The position numbers and the translations under genes are program-made. From Leptospirales bacterium (GTDB lineage: Bacteria > Spirochaetota > Leptospiria > Leptospirales > Leptospiraceae): DNA of 64,000 nucleotides. The DNA is taken from contig JAAFIR010000003.1 of assembly GCA_013297885.1 (NCBI GenBank), positions 62,001 to 126,000 of the forward strand, given 5' to 3'. Below are positions 34,540-44,600 of the stretch, one piece after another (the first letter of the stretch is position 1; every line of letters begins with the position of its first letter). The notes beneath the pieces were generated by a model. That model did no database searches. It was not told the origin of the DNA and saw nothing but the letters and a program-made list of their open reading frames with translations.

Positions 34540-35436
34540 ATGAAATATTTTATTTTATTACTTACTTTTTTTAATTCTAATCACTTTACTGAATCCTCTA
34601 CGCCAGAATTCATCTGGGCAATTGATACTGCCAAAATAGAACAAAAGTTATCTTCTTTATTTGGTGAGTCTAGAGGAGATCATTTTCATAATGGAGTAGA
34701 TATTTCTTCAGATAATGAAAAAATTTTATCTATTGCTGAAGGAGAAGTAATATATTCTCGATATAAATCTGATAATCCTTTTGAAAATGAACATGGTAGT
34801 GGAAATTCAGTTTGGATCAAACATAAAGATAAAATTTATTCTGCATATTTCCATTTAAAAGATGGTAGAGAATCAAAATTAGCCTCTACAAATCTTGTTA
34901 AACAATCTGATGTTGTGGGTAAATCTGGTAATTCTGGACATTCGAGTGGTTCCCATTTACATTTTATTACAATGAAAGATAAAAAAATAATTGATCCATT
35001 AAGTATTTTGCCAAAGGTTATTGATTCAACAAAACCACAAGTTAATAAATTGATTTTAACAATTGGTAAAAGCAAAACTTATATTAAAGATGGGGATAAT
35101 TTTAATAACTCAAGCGATTTTCCAATTTCAGTAGAAATTTTTGATGCAGGTGAAAAAAAATCTCAAAGAAGAGGAATTAAGGAATTAGAAATTTATTTTA
35201 ATAAAAAATTATATAAAAAAGCAAGTTTTAATGAATTAGTATTGGAACAAGGAAAATGGAAAACAGAATCAGGACAAAGTTTTGATGAACTTTATTTTGA
35301 AAATGAATATTATATCGGAAACCTTCATTTACTCTCTGGACCAAACACAATTGAGATTAGTGTAAAAGATTTTAGCTTAAATGAAACTAAAAAATCTTTT
35401 GAGTTCCATGTAAACAAAATCAAAAGAAAAGAATAA
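34540..35436 (+). CDS. Exported M23 (LytM-type) metallopeptidase
   Basis: 298 aa with a signal-peptide-like start (MKYFILLLTFFNSNHFTES). The zinc site is complete: HFHNGVDIS (H-x3-D) and GHSSGSHLHF (H-x-H). The C-terminal 120 residues look like beta-sandwich. It should cut peptidoglycan cross-links or act as an activator of an amidase. Divergent from the sigma factor. Confidence 0.88.
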   Translation: MKYFILLLTFFNSNHFTESSTPEFIWAIDTAKIEQKLSSLFGESRGDHFHNGVDISSDNEKILSIAEGEVIYSRYKSDNPFENEHGSGNSVWIKHKDKIYSAYFHLKDGRESKLASTNLVKQSDVVGKSGNSGHSSGSHLHFITMKDKKIIDPLSILPKVIDSTKPQVNKLILTIGKSKTYIKDGDNFNNSSDFPISVEIFDAGEKKSQRRGIKELEIYFNKKLYKKASFNELVLEQGKWKTESGQSFDELYFENEYYIGNLHLLSGPNTIEISVKDFSLNETKKSFEFHVNKIKRKE

Positions 35437-35582
35437 TTTTTTCTAAGTTTATTAACTTAAAAGAATTCTAATTCCATTAAGAACCAAAATATATTTTAAA
35501 ATTCAATGATAGAAAAAAAGTGTCGAAAAATCCCTTTTTTCAAAGTTAAATCTGAGAATTTTTAAACTTTGTTTATGAATAT

Positions 35583-35726
35583 TATACCGATTTTATAATT
35601 AAGCCATTTTTATTGCTTGTGAATTTATATACCATTTACAAAAAGTAATTGCAAATTTAACTCATTACAAAGAATGCTCTTTGATTTTTTGATATTAAAA
35701 AGTGCTTTTCATTTTGAACTGGTATA
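35583..35726 (+). repeat. MITE-like element, copy 3 (degenerate, nested)
   Basis: Starts TATACCGATTTTATAATTAAG and ends GAACTGGTATA. Inside, at about 35626, is another partial copy in the opposite orientation (TATACCATTTACAAAAAGTA). It touches copy 4, so the junction forms the perfect palindrome AACTGGTATATACCAGTT. Confidence 0.5.
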
Positions 35727-35827
35727 TACCAGTTGCCAAAAGTAATTACCCATTACTTTTGGCTAGTTGAATGTCTCGATTGAATTTTGTTGTCTAAAAT
35801 TTGTAATTATTATTTTCAATCGGTATA
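35725..35827 (-). repeat. MITE-like element, copy 4 (best preserved)
   Basis: 103 bp between TATACCAGTTGCC and TCAATCGGTATA (plus-strand reading), with TA at both edges. It contains a perfect internal hairpin CCAAAAGTAAT TACCC ATTACTTTTGG. It matches the copies at 4853-4954 and 22903-22968. The TA edges suggest TA target duplication as for IS630/Tc1-type elements. Confidence 0.8.
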
Positions 35828-35848
35828 AATATAAATTAGGTATAGGTT

Positions 35849-36517
35849 ATGAAACAAATTCTTACAGCCATTTTTATTTTATTTTCATCAAATATTTTTT
35901 CCTCTGATGATTTCCCAACTTTAATTAATTCAGATGGAACATTGAAGTTCAGAGAATTTACAAAAGAACAAAAAGATTCATTTAATTTTTTAAAAAAACA
36001 AATTGATTATTTTCATTCAGAAATATCAAAATATGTTCCCTATTTAATCAGACAAAAAAAAATTAAAAAAAATCAATTCATAAAAGAATTTAGAAATTAT
36101 TCTGAATACGAATTAGGTACTAGAAAAAAACTTCATATCATTGATAGTTTTACCCTTAGACTAAATGGAGACAAAATTCAAGGAATTGATTTTAAAAAGA
36201 TGAAAGCTATAATAAGCACCAATAGAGACCAAGAAACAATTATTAAATCAATCAGCAATGATCTAGTTCAAGATGATTTTGCAAATTTACATTTAAAGAT
36301 TGAAAATTTTGATTCAGATATAGATCCAAAAAAATCTGAAGTTCAAACTTTTGTAATGAAAGATATGATTTCTCCACTTGATAGATTAAAAGTATTACGA
36401 TCTTATCGGAATAAAGTTGAAGAAGCTCTTCGAGAATTAGACAAACAAATTGACCACAAGGCAGTAATGGATAATGCATATATTCAAAATACTTTGAAAG
36501 AAATTGAATTAGAATAA
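35849..36517 (+). CDS. Exported protein of unknown function
   Basis: 222 aa with a signal peptide (MKQILTAIFILFSSNIFSSDD). The mature part is helical and rich in Lys, Asp and Ile, with no Cys and no recognised motif. The last 45 residues (LDRLKVLRSYRNKVEEALRELDKQI) form a likely coiled coil. It is 13 bases upstream of the LemA-like lipoprotein gene, so they are probably one operon. Confidence 0.65.
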   Translation: MKQILTAIFILFSSNIFSSDDFPTLINSDGTLKFREFTKEQKDSFNFLKKQIDYFHSEISKYVPYLIRQKKIKKNQFIKEFRNYSEYELGTRKKLHIIDSFTLRLNGDKIQGIDFKKMKAIISTNRDQETIIKSISNDLVQDDFANLHLKIENFDSDIDPKKSEVQTFVMKDMISPLDRLKVLRSYRNKVEEALRELDKQIDHKAVMDNAYIQNTLKEIELE

Positions 36518-36530
36518 TTTAGGAAAGAAC

Positions 36531-37136
36531 ATGATAAAAATAATTCTAATATGTATTTTTGTTTTAACAAATTGTGGTTATAACCAAATCCAAGTTTTAG
36601 ATGAAAAAACAAAATCAAATATGTCTGAAATTTTAAACCAATACAAAAGAAGAGCTGATTTGATTCCAAATTTAATCAATACAGTTGAAGCTTATTCTTT
36701 ACATGAAAAAGATGTAATAGTAGAAATTGCAAAAGCAAGAATTTCTGTTAATGGACTTGGATTAACTCCTGAACTTTTAAACAATTCTGAAAAATTTAAA
36801 ATTTTTGAAAATACACAAAATACTTTAGGTTCAAGTTTGCAGAAACTTTTAATAGTATCAGAAAAATACCCTAATCTAAAAGCAAACGAAGGTTTTAAAG
36901 ATTTACAAGCTCAATTAGAAGGAACTGAAAATAGAATTACTGTTGCTCGCAGAAATTACATTAAATCGATCGAGGAATATAATATTTTTATCCGCCAATT
37001 TCCGGAAAGTATTACAGCAAAAATTTTTGGTTTCGAGTTAAAATCTTCATTTACAATAGAAAATGAATCTGAAATTAAAAATCTTCCATCATCCATTTCT
37101 AAACCACCAGAAGTCGAATTTGGGAAAAAGAAATAA
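36531..37136 (+). CDS. LemA family lipoprotein
   Basis: 201 aa. A lipobox-like LTNCGYNQ follows a short hydrophobic start. The core is typical LemA: EILNQYKRRADLIPNLINTVEAY, then QAQLEGTENRITVARRNYI, then YNIFIRQFPESITAKIFGF. LemA proteins are envelope-anchored helical bundles of unclear function. The N-terminal membrane anchor normally seen is here replaced by a lipidation signal. Confidence 0.88.
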   Translation: MIKIILICIFVLTNCGYNQIQVLDEKTKSNMSEILNQYKRRADLIPNLINTVEAYSLHEKDVIVEIAKARISVNGLGLTPELLNNSEKFKIFENTQNTLGSSLQKLLIVSEKYPNLKANEGFKDLQAQLEGTENRITVARRNYIKSIEEYNIFIRQFPESITAKIFGFELKSSFTIENESEIKNLPSSISKPPEVEFGKKK

Positions 37137-37223
37137 TTTTTGAAAACGATTTATCAAATTTTGGATTGCAAAAAATTGATAAGTCAAATTAAATGAAATT
37201 ACTATTTACCTCGGAGAAAATAA

Positions 37224-37448
37224 ATGAACCAAACGTTACCAAAATTTTACAAAGAAATGACTGTTGGTGAAGCAATGCAAGTTCACCCAGAATCAGGTCT
37301 TGTTTTTTCTAGTTATCATTTAGGTGGATGTTCTCATTGTTCTATCAATGAAATTGAAACTATTGAACAAGTTTGCCAAGGTTATGGCGTAGAAGTAGAT
37401 GTTTTACTTGATAGCTTAAATAATCTTTTTGCAGATTCTGAAGAATAA
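37224..37448 (+). CDS. DUF1858-like small redox protein
   Basis: 74 aa. The pattern TVGEAMQVHPESGLVF, then GGCSHCSINEIETIEQVCQGYGV matches the DUF1858 group of small proteins with a Cys-x2-Cys pair, often found near redox or Fe-S enzymes. A GGAG ribosome site precedes the ATG. Partner unknown. Confidence 0.75.
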   Translation: MNQTLPKFYKEMTVGEAMQVHPESGLVFSSYHLGGCSHCSINEIETIEQVCQGYGVEVDVLLDSLNNLFADSEE

Positions 37449-37467
37449 ATTTTTATAATTTTTTTTT

Positions 37468-37606
37468 GGCGAATTTTATTTCACATAAGAGAGCTTCCCA
37501 AATAAGGAATCTCACTTATGTGAAATAAAACCGTGCTTTACGCTACTTCTGAATAACCTCTTACTAAAGTCAGAGGTTATTCAGAAACGCTGCAATCACT
37601 TTCGCT
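37468..37606 (-). repeat. Structured interspersed repeat, copy C
   Basis: Minus strand: AGCGAAAGTGATTGCAGCG, hairpin of 15 perfect pairs (TTCTGAATAACCTCT with AGAGGTTATTCAGAA), GTAGCGTAAAGCACGG, a long hairpin (TTATTTCACATAAG with CTTATGTGAAATAA) and AAATTCGCC. Outer helix GCGAA/TTCGC. It is the most complete copy. Confidence 0.92.
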
Positions 37607-37663
37607 TATTTTTTGTAAAAATTATACTTCCAAATAAAATTCTCTACAAAATATATTATCAAA

Positions 37664-38632
37664 ATGAATCCAACTGAAGAAAGAATCTTAAATTTACTAT
37701 TTACATTATATAGAAATCCTAGTGGTTTAAATTTAGAACAAATTAAATCAAAACTTTCCCTTTATTATGAAAATGACAATAAAGAATCTGACCAAAAAAA
37801 ATTAAGTAGAGATATTGAAATTTTAAATGAAATTGGTTTTAATGTAAAATTCAAAAGAACAAATTACCAAAGTTTAGATAAAGATGTTTATGTTTTTGAA
37901 AGAGATTTAAGCCAAAAAAAAATTGATTTTGCTGAAATTGAATTAAAAACACTTTCTGCACTTTTACTAAAAAATTTTGCAAATCAATCCAGTTTAGAAA
38001 TTTATACTGCTTCTCAAAAAATTTTTAAAAAAAATTTAGAACAATTTCCATTTAGTTATAAGAAACCAAAAATTGATGATGATGAAACTGAAGATAAAAA
38101 TATCTTGTCTGATTTACTAAGTGCAATTCAATTTAAAAATCCAATTAAAATTGATTATTATAAAAATAAAAAAAATGAATTTAAAACAATTGAACTAGAT
38201 CCAATTTCAATTACTAAAAGAAGCACTGAAGATATTTATTTAATGGCATATGATCGTAAAGATAATAAAGTGAAAAGATATTTAATTCCCAAAATTTTAA
38301 AAATACATAATTTTAATGAAGAATTTATTTTTAATAGAAAACTGAATGATGAAGAATTAAATTATCATTCTTTAAATTTCCCAAATCATGATAAAGAAAA
38401 ATTAATTTTAGAAATTGATGCAGACCAATTTTGGAAATTAGAAAATTTTCTGTTTCCACATCCATTTAGTATTGAAAATAAAAAATTAATTTTAGAAACT
38501 ACCAATAGAGAATCTTTATTTCCTTTTATTCTAAAAGAACCCACTGCAATTAAAAAAATTAATTCTTCAATTTTTAATGAGGAATTTAAAATTTATAAAA
38601 ATAAAATTTTGGAAAAATATCATGTATTATGA
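37664..38632 (+). CDS. WYL-domain transcriptional regulator
   Basis: 322 aa. An N-terminal winged helix (EERILNLLFTLYRNPSGLNLEQIKSKL, then KKLSRDIEILNEIGF) precedes a WYL-type ligand domain (KNPIKIDYYKNKKNEFKTIELDPISI, then IYLMAYDRKDNKVKRYLIPKI) and a WCX-like C-terminus. WYL regulators respond to nucleotides or other small ligands and often govern DNA-damage or defence genes. The next gene overlaps it by 11 bases. Confidence 0.85.
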   Translation: MNPTEERILNLLFTLYRNPSGLNLEQIKSKLSLYYENDNKESDQKKLSRDIEILNEIGFNVKFKRTNYQSLDKDVYVFERDLSQKKIDFAEIELKTLSALLLKNFANQSSLEIYTASQKIFKKNLEQFPFSYKKPKIDDDETEDKNILSDLLSAIQFKNPIKIDYYKNKKNEFKTIELDPISITKRSTEDIYLMAYDRKDNKVKRYLIPKILKIHNFNEEFIFNRKLNDEELNYHSLNFPNHDKEKLILEIDADQFWKLENFLFPHPFSIENKKLILETTNRESLFPFILKEPTAIKKINSSIFNEEFKIYKNKILEKYHVL

Positions 38633-38939
38633 AAAACATATTTTTGTTTGTGAAAATTTAAGAACTGAAGAAAATGCAAGAATTTCCTGCGGAAAATTTA
38701 ATTCAAAAAAAATCAAAGATTTATTAAAACAAAAATTAAAAGAATCTGGCTCAACAAAAAAAATTAGAATTAACCAATCAGGTTGTTTAGATAGATGCGA
38801 ACTTGGTCCTGTTCAAGTATCTTATCCTGAAGGAATTTGGTTTTCTTTAAAATCAGAATCCGATATAGATTTGTTTTTATCAGAATATATTTTAAATGAT
38901 GATTTAGAAAAAATTAAAACCTTACTTATAGATAATTAA
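38622..38939 (+). CDS. Thioredoxin-like [2Fe-2S] ferredoxin
   Basis: About 105 aa with Cys in FVCENLR, ARISCGKF and SGCLDRCELGPVQVSYPEG, the four-Cys arrangement of thioredoxin-fold 2Fe-2S ferredoxins. I place the start at the ATG at 38622, which overlaps the WYL stop; an open frame extends back to 38577 but lacks family residues. Electron carrier, partner unknown. Confidence 0.85.
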   Translation: MYYEKHIFVCENLRTEENARISCGKFNSKKIKDLLKQKLKESGSTKKIRINQSGCLDRCELGPVQVSYPEGIWFSLKSESDIDLFLSEYILNDDLEKIKTLLIDN

Positions 38940-39314
38940 ATATTCTTTTATTTTTATACGACTTTAAAATTTATTCTTTTGAAAAAAATTAGTTTTTGAT
39001 TATCTTTTTTATATTTTAATTTTATATGAACAAGACATGATTTAAAAAACCTTATTTCAATATTTTAATTCCTAAAATTTCTTTTTATTAGCAGTAAATG
39101 TTCAAGCTTATTATAAAGATTCCAAGTCACTTAAACTTGATGCTAATTGTATTGAAAAGACTTATAAAGTATCATTAGATAATTAGAACTATTATTACAA
39201 CTTTCCAAAACTTAGGACTTTATCTAGTTGAAACTAGTTTAGGAAAAGTAGAATTAATAAGTGGAGAAAATATAAAAATGAAGAGAAAAAAAACCTTAAA
39301 TAATTTTTATTTAT
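38940..39314. pseudogene. Gene-poor stretch with scraps of a decayed coding region
   Basis: Two protein-like scraps are readable on the plus strand: VQAYYKDSKSLKLDANCIEK around 39095-39160, stopped after KVSLDN, then LGLYLVETSLGKVELISG around 39205-39260. They are in frame-broken context with no start or end of a known family. I regard this as a likely but weakly supported pseudogene. Confidence 0.3.
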
Positions 39315-39351
39315 CTATTTAAAATGTGAAAATTTTAAATAGGTTTTTTTT
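39315..39351 (+). terminator. Rho-independent terminator
   Basis: CTATTTAAAA pairs with TTTTAAATAG across an 8-base loop (39315-39342), followed by GTTTTTTTTG. It would end the transcript of the WYL/ferredoxin genes or of the decayed region before it. Confidence 0.75.
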
Positions 39352-39481
39352 GTTTAAAAAAAATAAAATTAAAAATTTCAATTATCCAAAAAATTAATAT
39401 TTAACTTTTTTTATGGATAAATTCATTTTGAATTGACAAATTTTCTGGAATTTGGTTATTAATCTTGAGGTATAAAATAAA

Positions 39482-39892
39482 ATGAAGAAAAAAGTTTTAT
39501 TAGCTATATTTAGTATAGCTTTAGTGGTTTCAACAACAAACTGTGAACAATTTGGGGTATTTGGACAATCTGGTATCAGTGGTAAAGATGCAAAAAAGAA
39601 GATTTTGGATGCAGCAAACATGAATACTTTCATTGCTGGAGCTTTGCTTGGTAGTGTTGGATTTAATGTTGGACCAGCAATTCTTTTCACTATTCTTATT
39701 GATGGTGCGATAGTTCCTAGTTTAGCAGGTGTTTCTGATTCAAAAAAATATAGAGTTGAATCAGTTGATGATTGTGTTAATAAAATTAAAACTACTGGTT
39801 TATTAATTTTAGGAAATAGAATTGCAGCAATTACTTGTGATTTAAAAACTTCTCCAAGCGTAATTGAAATAGGTCCAATAGAACTATTTTAA
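39482..39892 (+). CDS. Small lipoprotein, TRL-like or Leptospira lipoprotein family
   Basis: 136 aa with a lipoprotein signal (MKKKVLLAIFSIALVVSTTNCEQ). A Gly/Ala-rich hydrophobic centre (FIAGALLGSVGFNVGPAIL, then DGAIVPSLAGVSDS) and two further Cys that could form a disulfide (DDCVNK, AITCDL). It recalls small Leptospira-specific lipoproteins; the exact family is uncertain. It has its own terminator. Confidence 0.65.
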   Translation: MKKKVLLAIFSIALVVSTTNCEQFGVFGQSGISGKDAKKKILDAANMNTFIAGALLGSVGFNVGPAILFTILIDGAIVPSLAGVSDSKKYRVESVDDCVNKIKTTGLLILGNRIAAITCDLKTSPSVIEIGPIELF

Positions 39893-39906
39893 TTCATCAA
39901 ACTTTT

Positions 39907-39935
39907 GAAAGAGCTATGTTAGCTCTTTCTTTTAA
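39907..39935 (+). terminator. Rho-independent terminator after the small lipoprotein gene
   Basis: GAAAGAGCTA TGT TAGCTCTTTC: ten perfect pairs with a 3-base loop, followed by TTTTAATTCTTTTT. Confidence 0.8.
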
Positions 39936-39982
39936 TTCTTTTTAAGTATTAAATTTTTAATACCAATTCAATATAAAATCTT

Positions 39983-41395
39983 TTAGTTAGTTTCTATTTT
40001 TTGCATAAACAAATAATTTTTAGTGTTAGTTAATTTTAAACAAAATTTGTATTTAATACAATACTTTTCTGAATCAACTTTATTAGTTAATAAATAATTA
40101 AAATTTTTTGAAAATTCATTTTTCTCATCAAGTTCAGTAGAGAATTTTAAAAATTTATAATTAATTTCTCCAGTATAATTTTTTCCTAAATAAACATAAC
40201 CTCCAAAAGAAGAAAAATTTTCACTTTCTGTCACAAATATTTTTCCATTTTTTAAATTTAATTTTGAAATTTCAAAAAAAATTTCTAAATTTTCTCTACC
40301 TTGATTCCAATTGATCCTTTTAAATGAATTATAATAAGTTGCAATAGTAATTATAAAAATAAGACTTGTAACGAATTTTTTAAATCTAGAATCGATTTTA
40401 TTTATAACAAATTCAATACCTATTAACAAAAAATATCCAAAAAAAGGATAAATTAAAAATATAAATCTTGGTTCTTTGTGCGAGATAATTGAATGTGAAA
40501 CAAAATAAAAGAATAAACCAAAAATAGTTGAATAAAATACTTTTAAAGATTTAAAAATTCCAAAAAAAATAAAAATTAATAAAATTGAAAAATCATTATA
40601 AATTAGTTTTAAAAAAAAATACCATGGCTCTGTTCCAAAGTTTAATGATATTTTTTTTACTAAATTATAATAAACATAATTATAAGTACTAATTAAGGGA
40701 ATTTTATAAGCAAAAAAATCAGTTAGAGCATAAATAACTAAGCCAAGAATTGCTCCAAATAAAAAGCTTATAACTAAATTTTCTTTTTTTGATTGAATTA
40801 ATTTTAAACAAAATAAGGGATAAAATAGAATAAAAAAAAGTCCTGTTTGAAATCTGATTCCATACATTGAACTAAGTAAAATTGAATAAAATAAGATATT
40901 TGTTCTAGTTAATTTATTAAAATTAAGTTCTAATTCTAAAACAATATATACAATTATAGCTGTAGATATACTTTCAGTTAGAGTTCTAAAACCAAAATAA
41001 TAAAGAGTAGGCATCAACCCAATTGTAATAATAAAAAGAAAAGTTGAAAAAAAACTCTCTTCTTTGTTTTTTATAAAACTGAAATAGATTTTTAAAATTG
41101 AAATAAAAAAAATTAATGAGACTAAAATCCTAAAATAAAAATAAATACCTTCAGTAGAGTTTGAAAATAAATAATAGAGAAATAAAAAAAAAGAAATAAT
41201 GTAAGGATATAAAAAACTTCTAGCTTTTGTTCCAAATTCCCAAATTTCTGAACCATTTCCATAAAGGAATTTATGGGCAGGTTCAAGGGTTTGAAAAATT
41301 TCATCAGGCCAGCTAAATCCTCTTGAATAAAATAATGTTATTAAAATTAATAATGGAAATAATATATAAATTAAATATCTAGGTTTAAACCTCAT
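39983..41395 (-). CDS. GT22-like (Alg9/PIG-B type) mannosyltransferase
   Basis: 470 aa with about ten membrane helices. The N-terminal loop GFSWPDEIFQTLEPAHKFLYG, then IWEFGTKARSFLYP closely follows the eukaryotic GT22 pattern HPDE-x2-Q-x-LE-x-AH, WEW-x-RS-x2-P; the catalytic acidic residue is Asp in WPDE. GT-C enzymes of this type use lipid-linked sugars on the outer face of the inner membrane. It may act on surface glycolipids; the acceptor is unknown. Confidence 0.8.
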   Translation of the reverse strand: MRFKPRYLIYILFPLLILITLFYSRGFSWPDEIFQTLEPAHKFLYGNGSEIWEFGTKARSFLYPYIISFFLFLYYLFSNSTEGIYFYFRILVSLIFFISILKIYFSFIKNKEESFFSTFLFIITIGLMPTLYYFGFRTLTESISTAIIVYIVLELELNFNKLTRTNILFYSILLSSMYGIRFQTGLFFILFYPLFCLKLIQSKKENLVISFLFGAILGLVIYALTDFFAYKIPLISTYNYVYYNLVKKISLNFGTEPWYFFLKLIYNDFSILLIFIFFGIFKSLKVFYSTIFGLFFYFVSHSIISHKEPRFIFLIYPFFGYFLLIGIEFVINKIDSRFKKFVTSLIFIITIATYYNSFKRINWNQGRENLEIFFEISKLNLKNGKIFVTESENFSSFGGYVYLGKNYTGEINYKFLKFSTELDEKNEFSKNFNYLLTNKVDSEKYCIKYKFCLKLTNTKNYLFMQKIETN

Positions 41396-41449
41396 AATTA
41401 TTCTAATTTTTCATAATAATGATATTAGCAAATAAGTTTTTCAATACTT

Positions 41450-41574
41450 TGCGAAAGTGATTGAAGCGTTTCTGAATTAACTTTGACTTTGGTCAGAGGT
41501 AATTCAGAAGTAGCTGAAAGCACGGTTTTAAAAAACAAAGGTATTACCAAGCCTTTTGTTTTTTAAAATTCGCC
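41450..41574 (+). repeat. Structured interspersed repeat, copy A
   Basis: GCGAAAGTGATTGAAGCG, hairpin TTCTGAATT...AATTCAGAA, GTAGCTGAAAGCACGG, hairpin TTTTAAAAAACAAAGG with CCTTTTGTTTTTTAAAA, ATTCGCCC. Closely related to copy C but with a different second hairpin. It lies between two divergent genes. Confidence 0.92.
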
Positions 41575-41655
41575 CCTTAAATCAATCTAGAATTTTACTT
41601 GTGGGCAAGGTCTATTTATAGAATTAGTATTTAAAAAGGGAAAATCATTTAGTTT

Positions 41656-44600
41656 ATGTTCAGAAAAACTTTCTATTTGTTCTTTTTCTTTTTTATTATT
41701 CAAAAAGTTTTTTCTCAAGACCAACAAGAATTAATCAAGCTCATAACTCCAGACTCAAATGAATCAAAAAAAACTGAAGCAGATAAAGATAAAGAATTTT
41801 CAGTTTCAGAATCACAAAAAAAATTAATTAGAAAAGTTTTGGATATAATCACTGACAGAGAAGTAGATGATTATTTAAGAGGAATGGGACTTAGCACCGA
41901 GGGTTCCATTTTTGTAAAAAGGCAAAGGCTAAGAGAAGCAGTAAGTCCTCCTGAACAAAAACCAAAAGAAGATTTTTTGGGAATTCAAAATGGTGAAAAA
42001 GAAAAACAATCTTCTTATGTAATTGAAAACGCTTCAGAAGCTGAGTTATTACAAGTTGATAAAACAAAATCTGGAGTTTTGATTCTTCGTGGAAAAGTAA
42101 AATTAAAAATTGGAAATGGAAGTTTACTTGCCGATTTGATTTCAATTGATTCTAACCGAGGAGAAATTTATGCCGAAGGTGGAATTAATTATACCGATAA
42201 ATCTCTTCAAGTTACTGGAGATAAATTTATCTATGATACTAAATACGAACGTGGTGTAATTTACGATACAAAAGCAACTTTATATCCTGCTTATTTTGTT
42301 GGAAAAAAAATCAGAAAAATAGATGAAGATAAATATGCTTTAGACATGGGTCATTTTACAGCTTGTGGAGCAGAAGTTCCTCATTATAAATTCAAAGCTA
42401 AAAAAATTATTGTATATGGTGATAATTCTGTCATTGCAACGAATATGTGGTTACAAGTTGGACAAACAGATTTATTTTGGGTTCCACTTTATTATTCTTC
42501 CAACTTAGGTTCAGGTTGGACAGTTCAATTTGGTAAAAATCGCTCACAAGGTAATTTTGTACAAGGTTATTACCAATGGTCAGATCCAACAGCTGTAACA
42601 AGTGTTCTTCGTCCAATTGGTAGAAGAATTAAATTTGATGCATTTCAAATTACTGGGCAAGCTGCTCAATTGGAATTATGGAAAGTGAGTCCGTGGTTAA
42701 ATTATAATTTAGAATCTGGTGTTGCTTATTATAAATTAAATAGATTTATTGATTCATATGAAAGACAACTAGGATTTCCTTTAAAAAATCAAAGCGATCC
42801 AGTTGGAGATCCTTCACAAATTGTTTCAACAAATCAAGTTGATAAAGGTGATATTTGCTTAAGAAAGGTTGGGGATAATTGTATCATAAATGCAAATCAA
42901 TACGCAAGAATTATTAATCCAAATTTTAATGGAAATATTCGTAATATTGGGGAACAAAATCAAACTTGGAATAAACTCAATTTGAGATTAAATGGAAAAT
43001 CAAACGATATAGGTAAAGATGGGACTAGAAATTTTCAAGCTCTAATAGAAAATTATTCGAACCCTTTTTATGATTTTGAATTTGGTTATAGATATGAACC
43101 TTCGAATACTTTACAATCTCTTTACACAAGACGACAACAAAGAAATCCATTTTTTAGAAACAACCAGACATGGAGTTTTGATTATGCAGAAGTACGTGGG
43201 GATTTATCAGTAAATATTTCTGCAAGAAGAAATTTTATTTATCAAACAACTAGAGATCCAGTTGGGGGGAATAAATATTTTGGATTTTTTCCTGTTTATG
43301 AAGAACTTCCTAGAACTATAATCAAAAATTCATCACAAATTGGTACGATACCTTATTTTGATGCTCCACTTTATTGGGATGTAAATATTACAAATGTTGT
43401 TAAAAGATTTTATAATGCACCAACAAGAAATTCAATCACAACTCCAACTGGAATTTCTGGACTTCCTGCCGGATCAACAATTCGTTATGGTGATATGAAT
43501 GCAGGAGTAGCTAGATCGGAAATTGAAACTATTTCAGAAACTGGATTTAGGACAAATATAAATTTTGGATCGTACGTGAGTTTTGCTCCATCAATTTATA
43601 CTGGATTTCAAAAATATACTTTAGATGTTCCAGGTGGAATTACTGATGCAAATTTATCTAGAGATAGGGAGTTTAGAAGAAATTCTTATTTGTATTCAAG
43701 ACAGAATCATAAATTGAGTATTGGAGTTCCTGCACTTTTATTTTCAACAACATATCGTCACACTGATGGAAGAAGGTCAGAATTAAAAGAAGAAACTTTG
43801 TATCGTGGAAGAGATCGAGTTAGAGAAGCTGAAATTGCAATTGAAAGTAACGCATTTGAAAACGTAGAATTTTCTGTGAGAACAGCTAGAGATTTAAGAA
43901 GATTTGCTGATGGTTATGAAGGAACACCAACTAATCAACAAAGATGGTATTTTACAATTTTTAGAACTGCTGTGTTTTATGATTTTCAAGATGGCTTTGG
44001 AAAAAAAAGACAAACTCTTTTAGAAAGAAGAAGAAGTTTTTATTCTGGAATTTTTTTGAATAATGATTATGTTTATCATACAGCTCAAAATGCTCCACTT
44101 TATAATAATGCAACTATCTCATATAAACTTGGTGGTTTTTCTCTTCCATTTATCCGTAACTTTAAAAATTTTGAAGTTGGTGCATCTTGGTTTCATGTCT
44201 TCCAAGCTTCAAGATTAGAAGAATATGGGGTCTATGGTGGAACTTATAACCAAGCAAGTAGATATTATACAACAAGAAGTCCATACTTAGATTCTTATCG
44301 TTTTTATATTCAATCAGATTTACAAATCACTAGATATTTTGGAACAGAAATTGAACTAGATTCAAGAGTAACACAGCCTTGGAGATTTACAAATGAAATT
44401 GGACCAAATGCTGTTTTTAGAAATTCAAATGATCCAGCATCTTTATCTTCATCTTATACACAATATTTAGATTCAACTTTTAACAGTCCAAATTCTAACT
44501 TTCAACAAACCACACTGCAAAGAGATTTGAGTAATGGGCTTGGATTAAATGGATTAAATCAAAAACAATCTTCGGCATTTAATATTAATCGATTGATTTT

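Larger units (their letters stand above)
35437..35848. other. Intergenic cluster of MITE-like elements
   Basis: 412 bases without a gene. The last 245 bases hold two or more nested MITE-like copies, described separately; the first 145 bases contain nothing I can identify. Confidence 0.6.
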
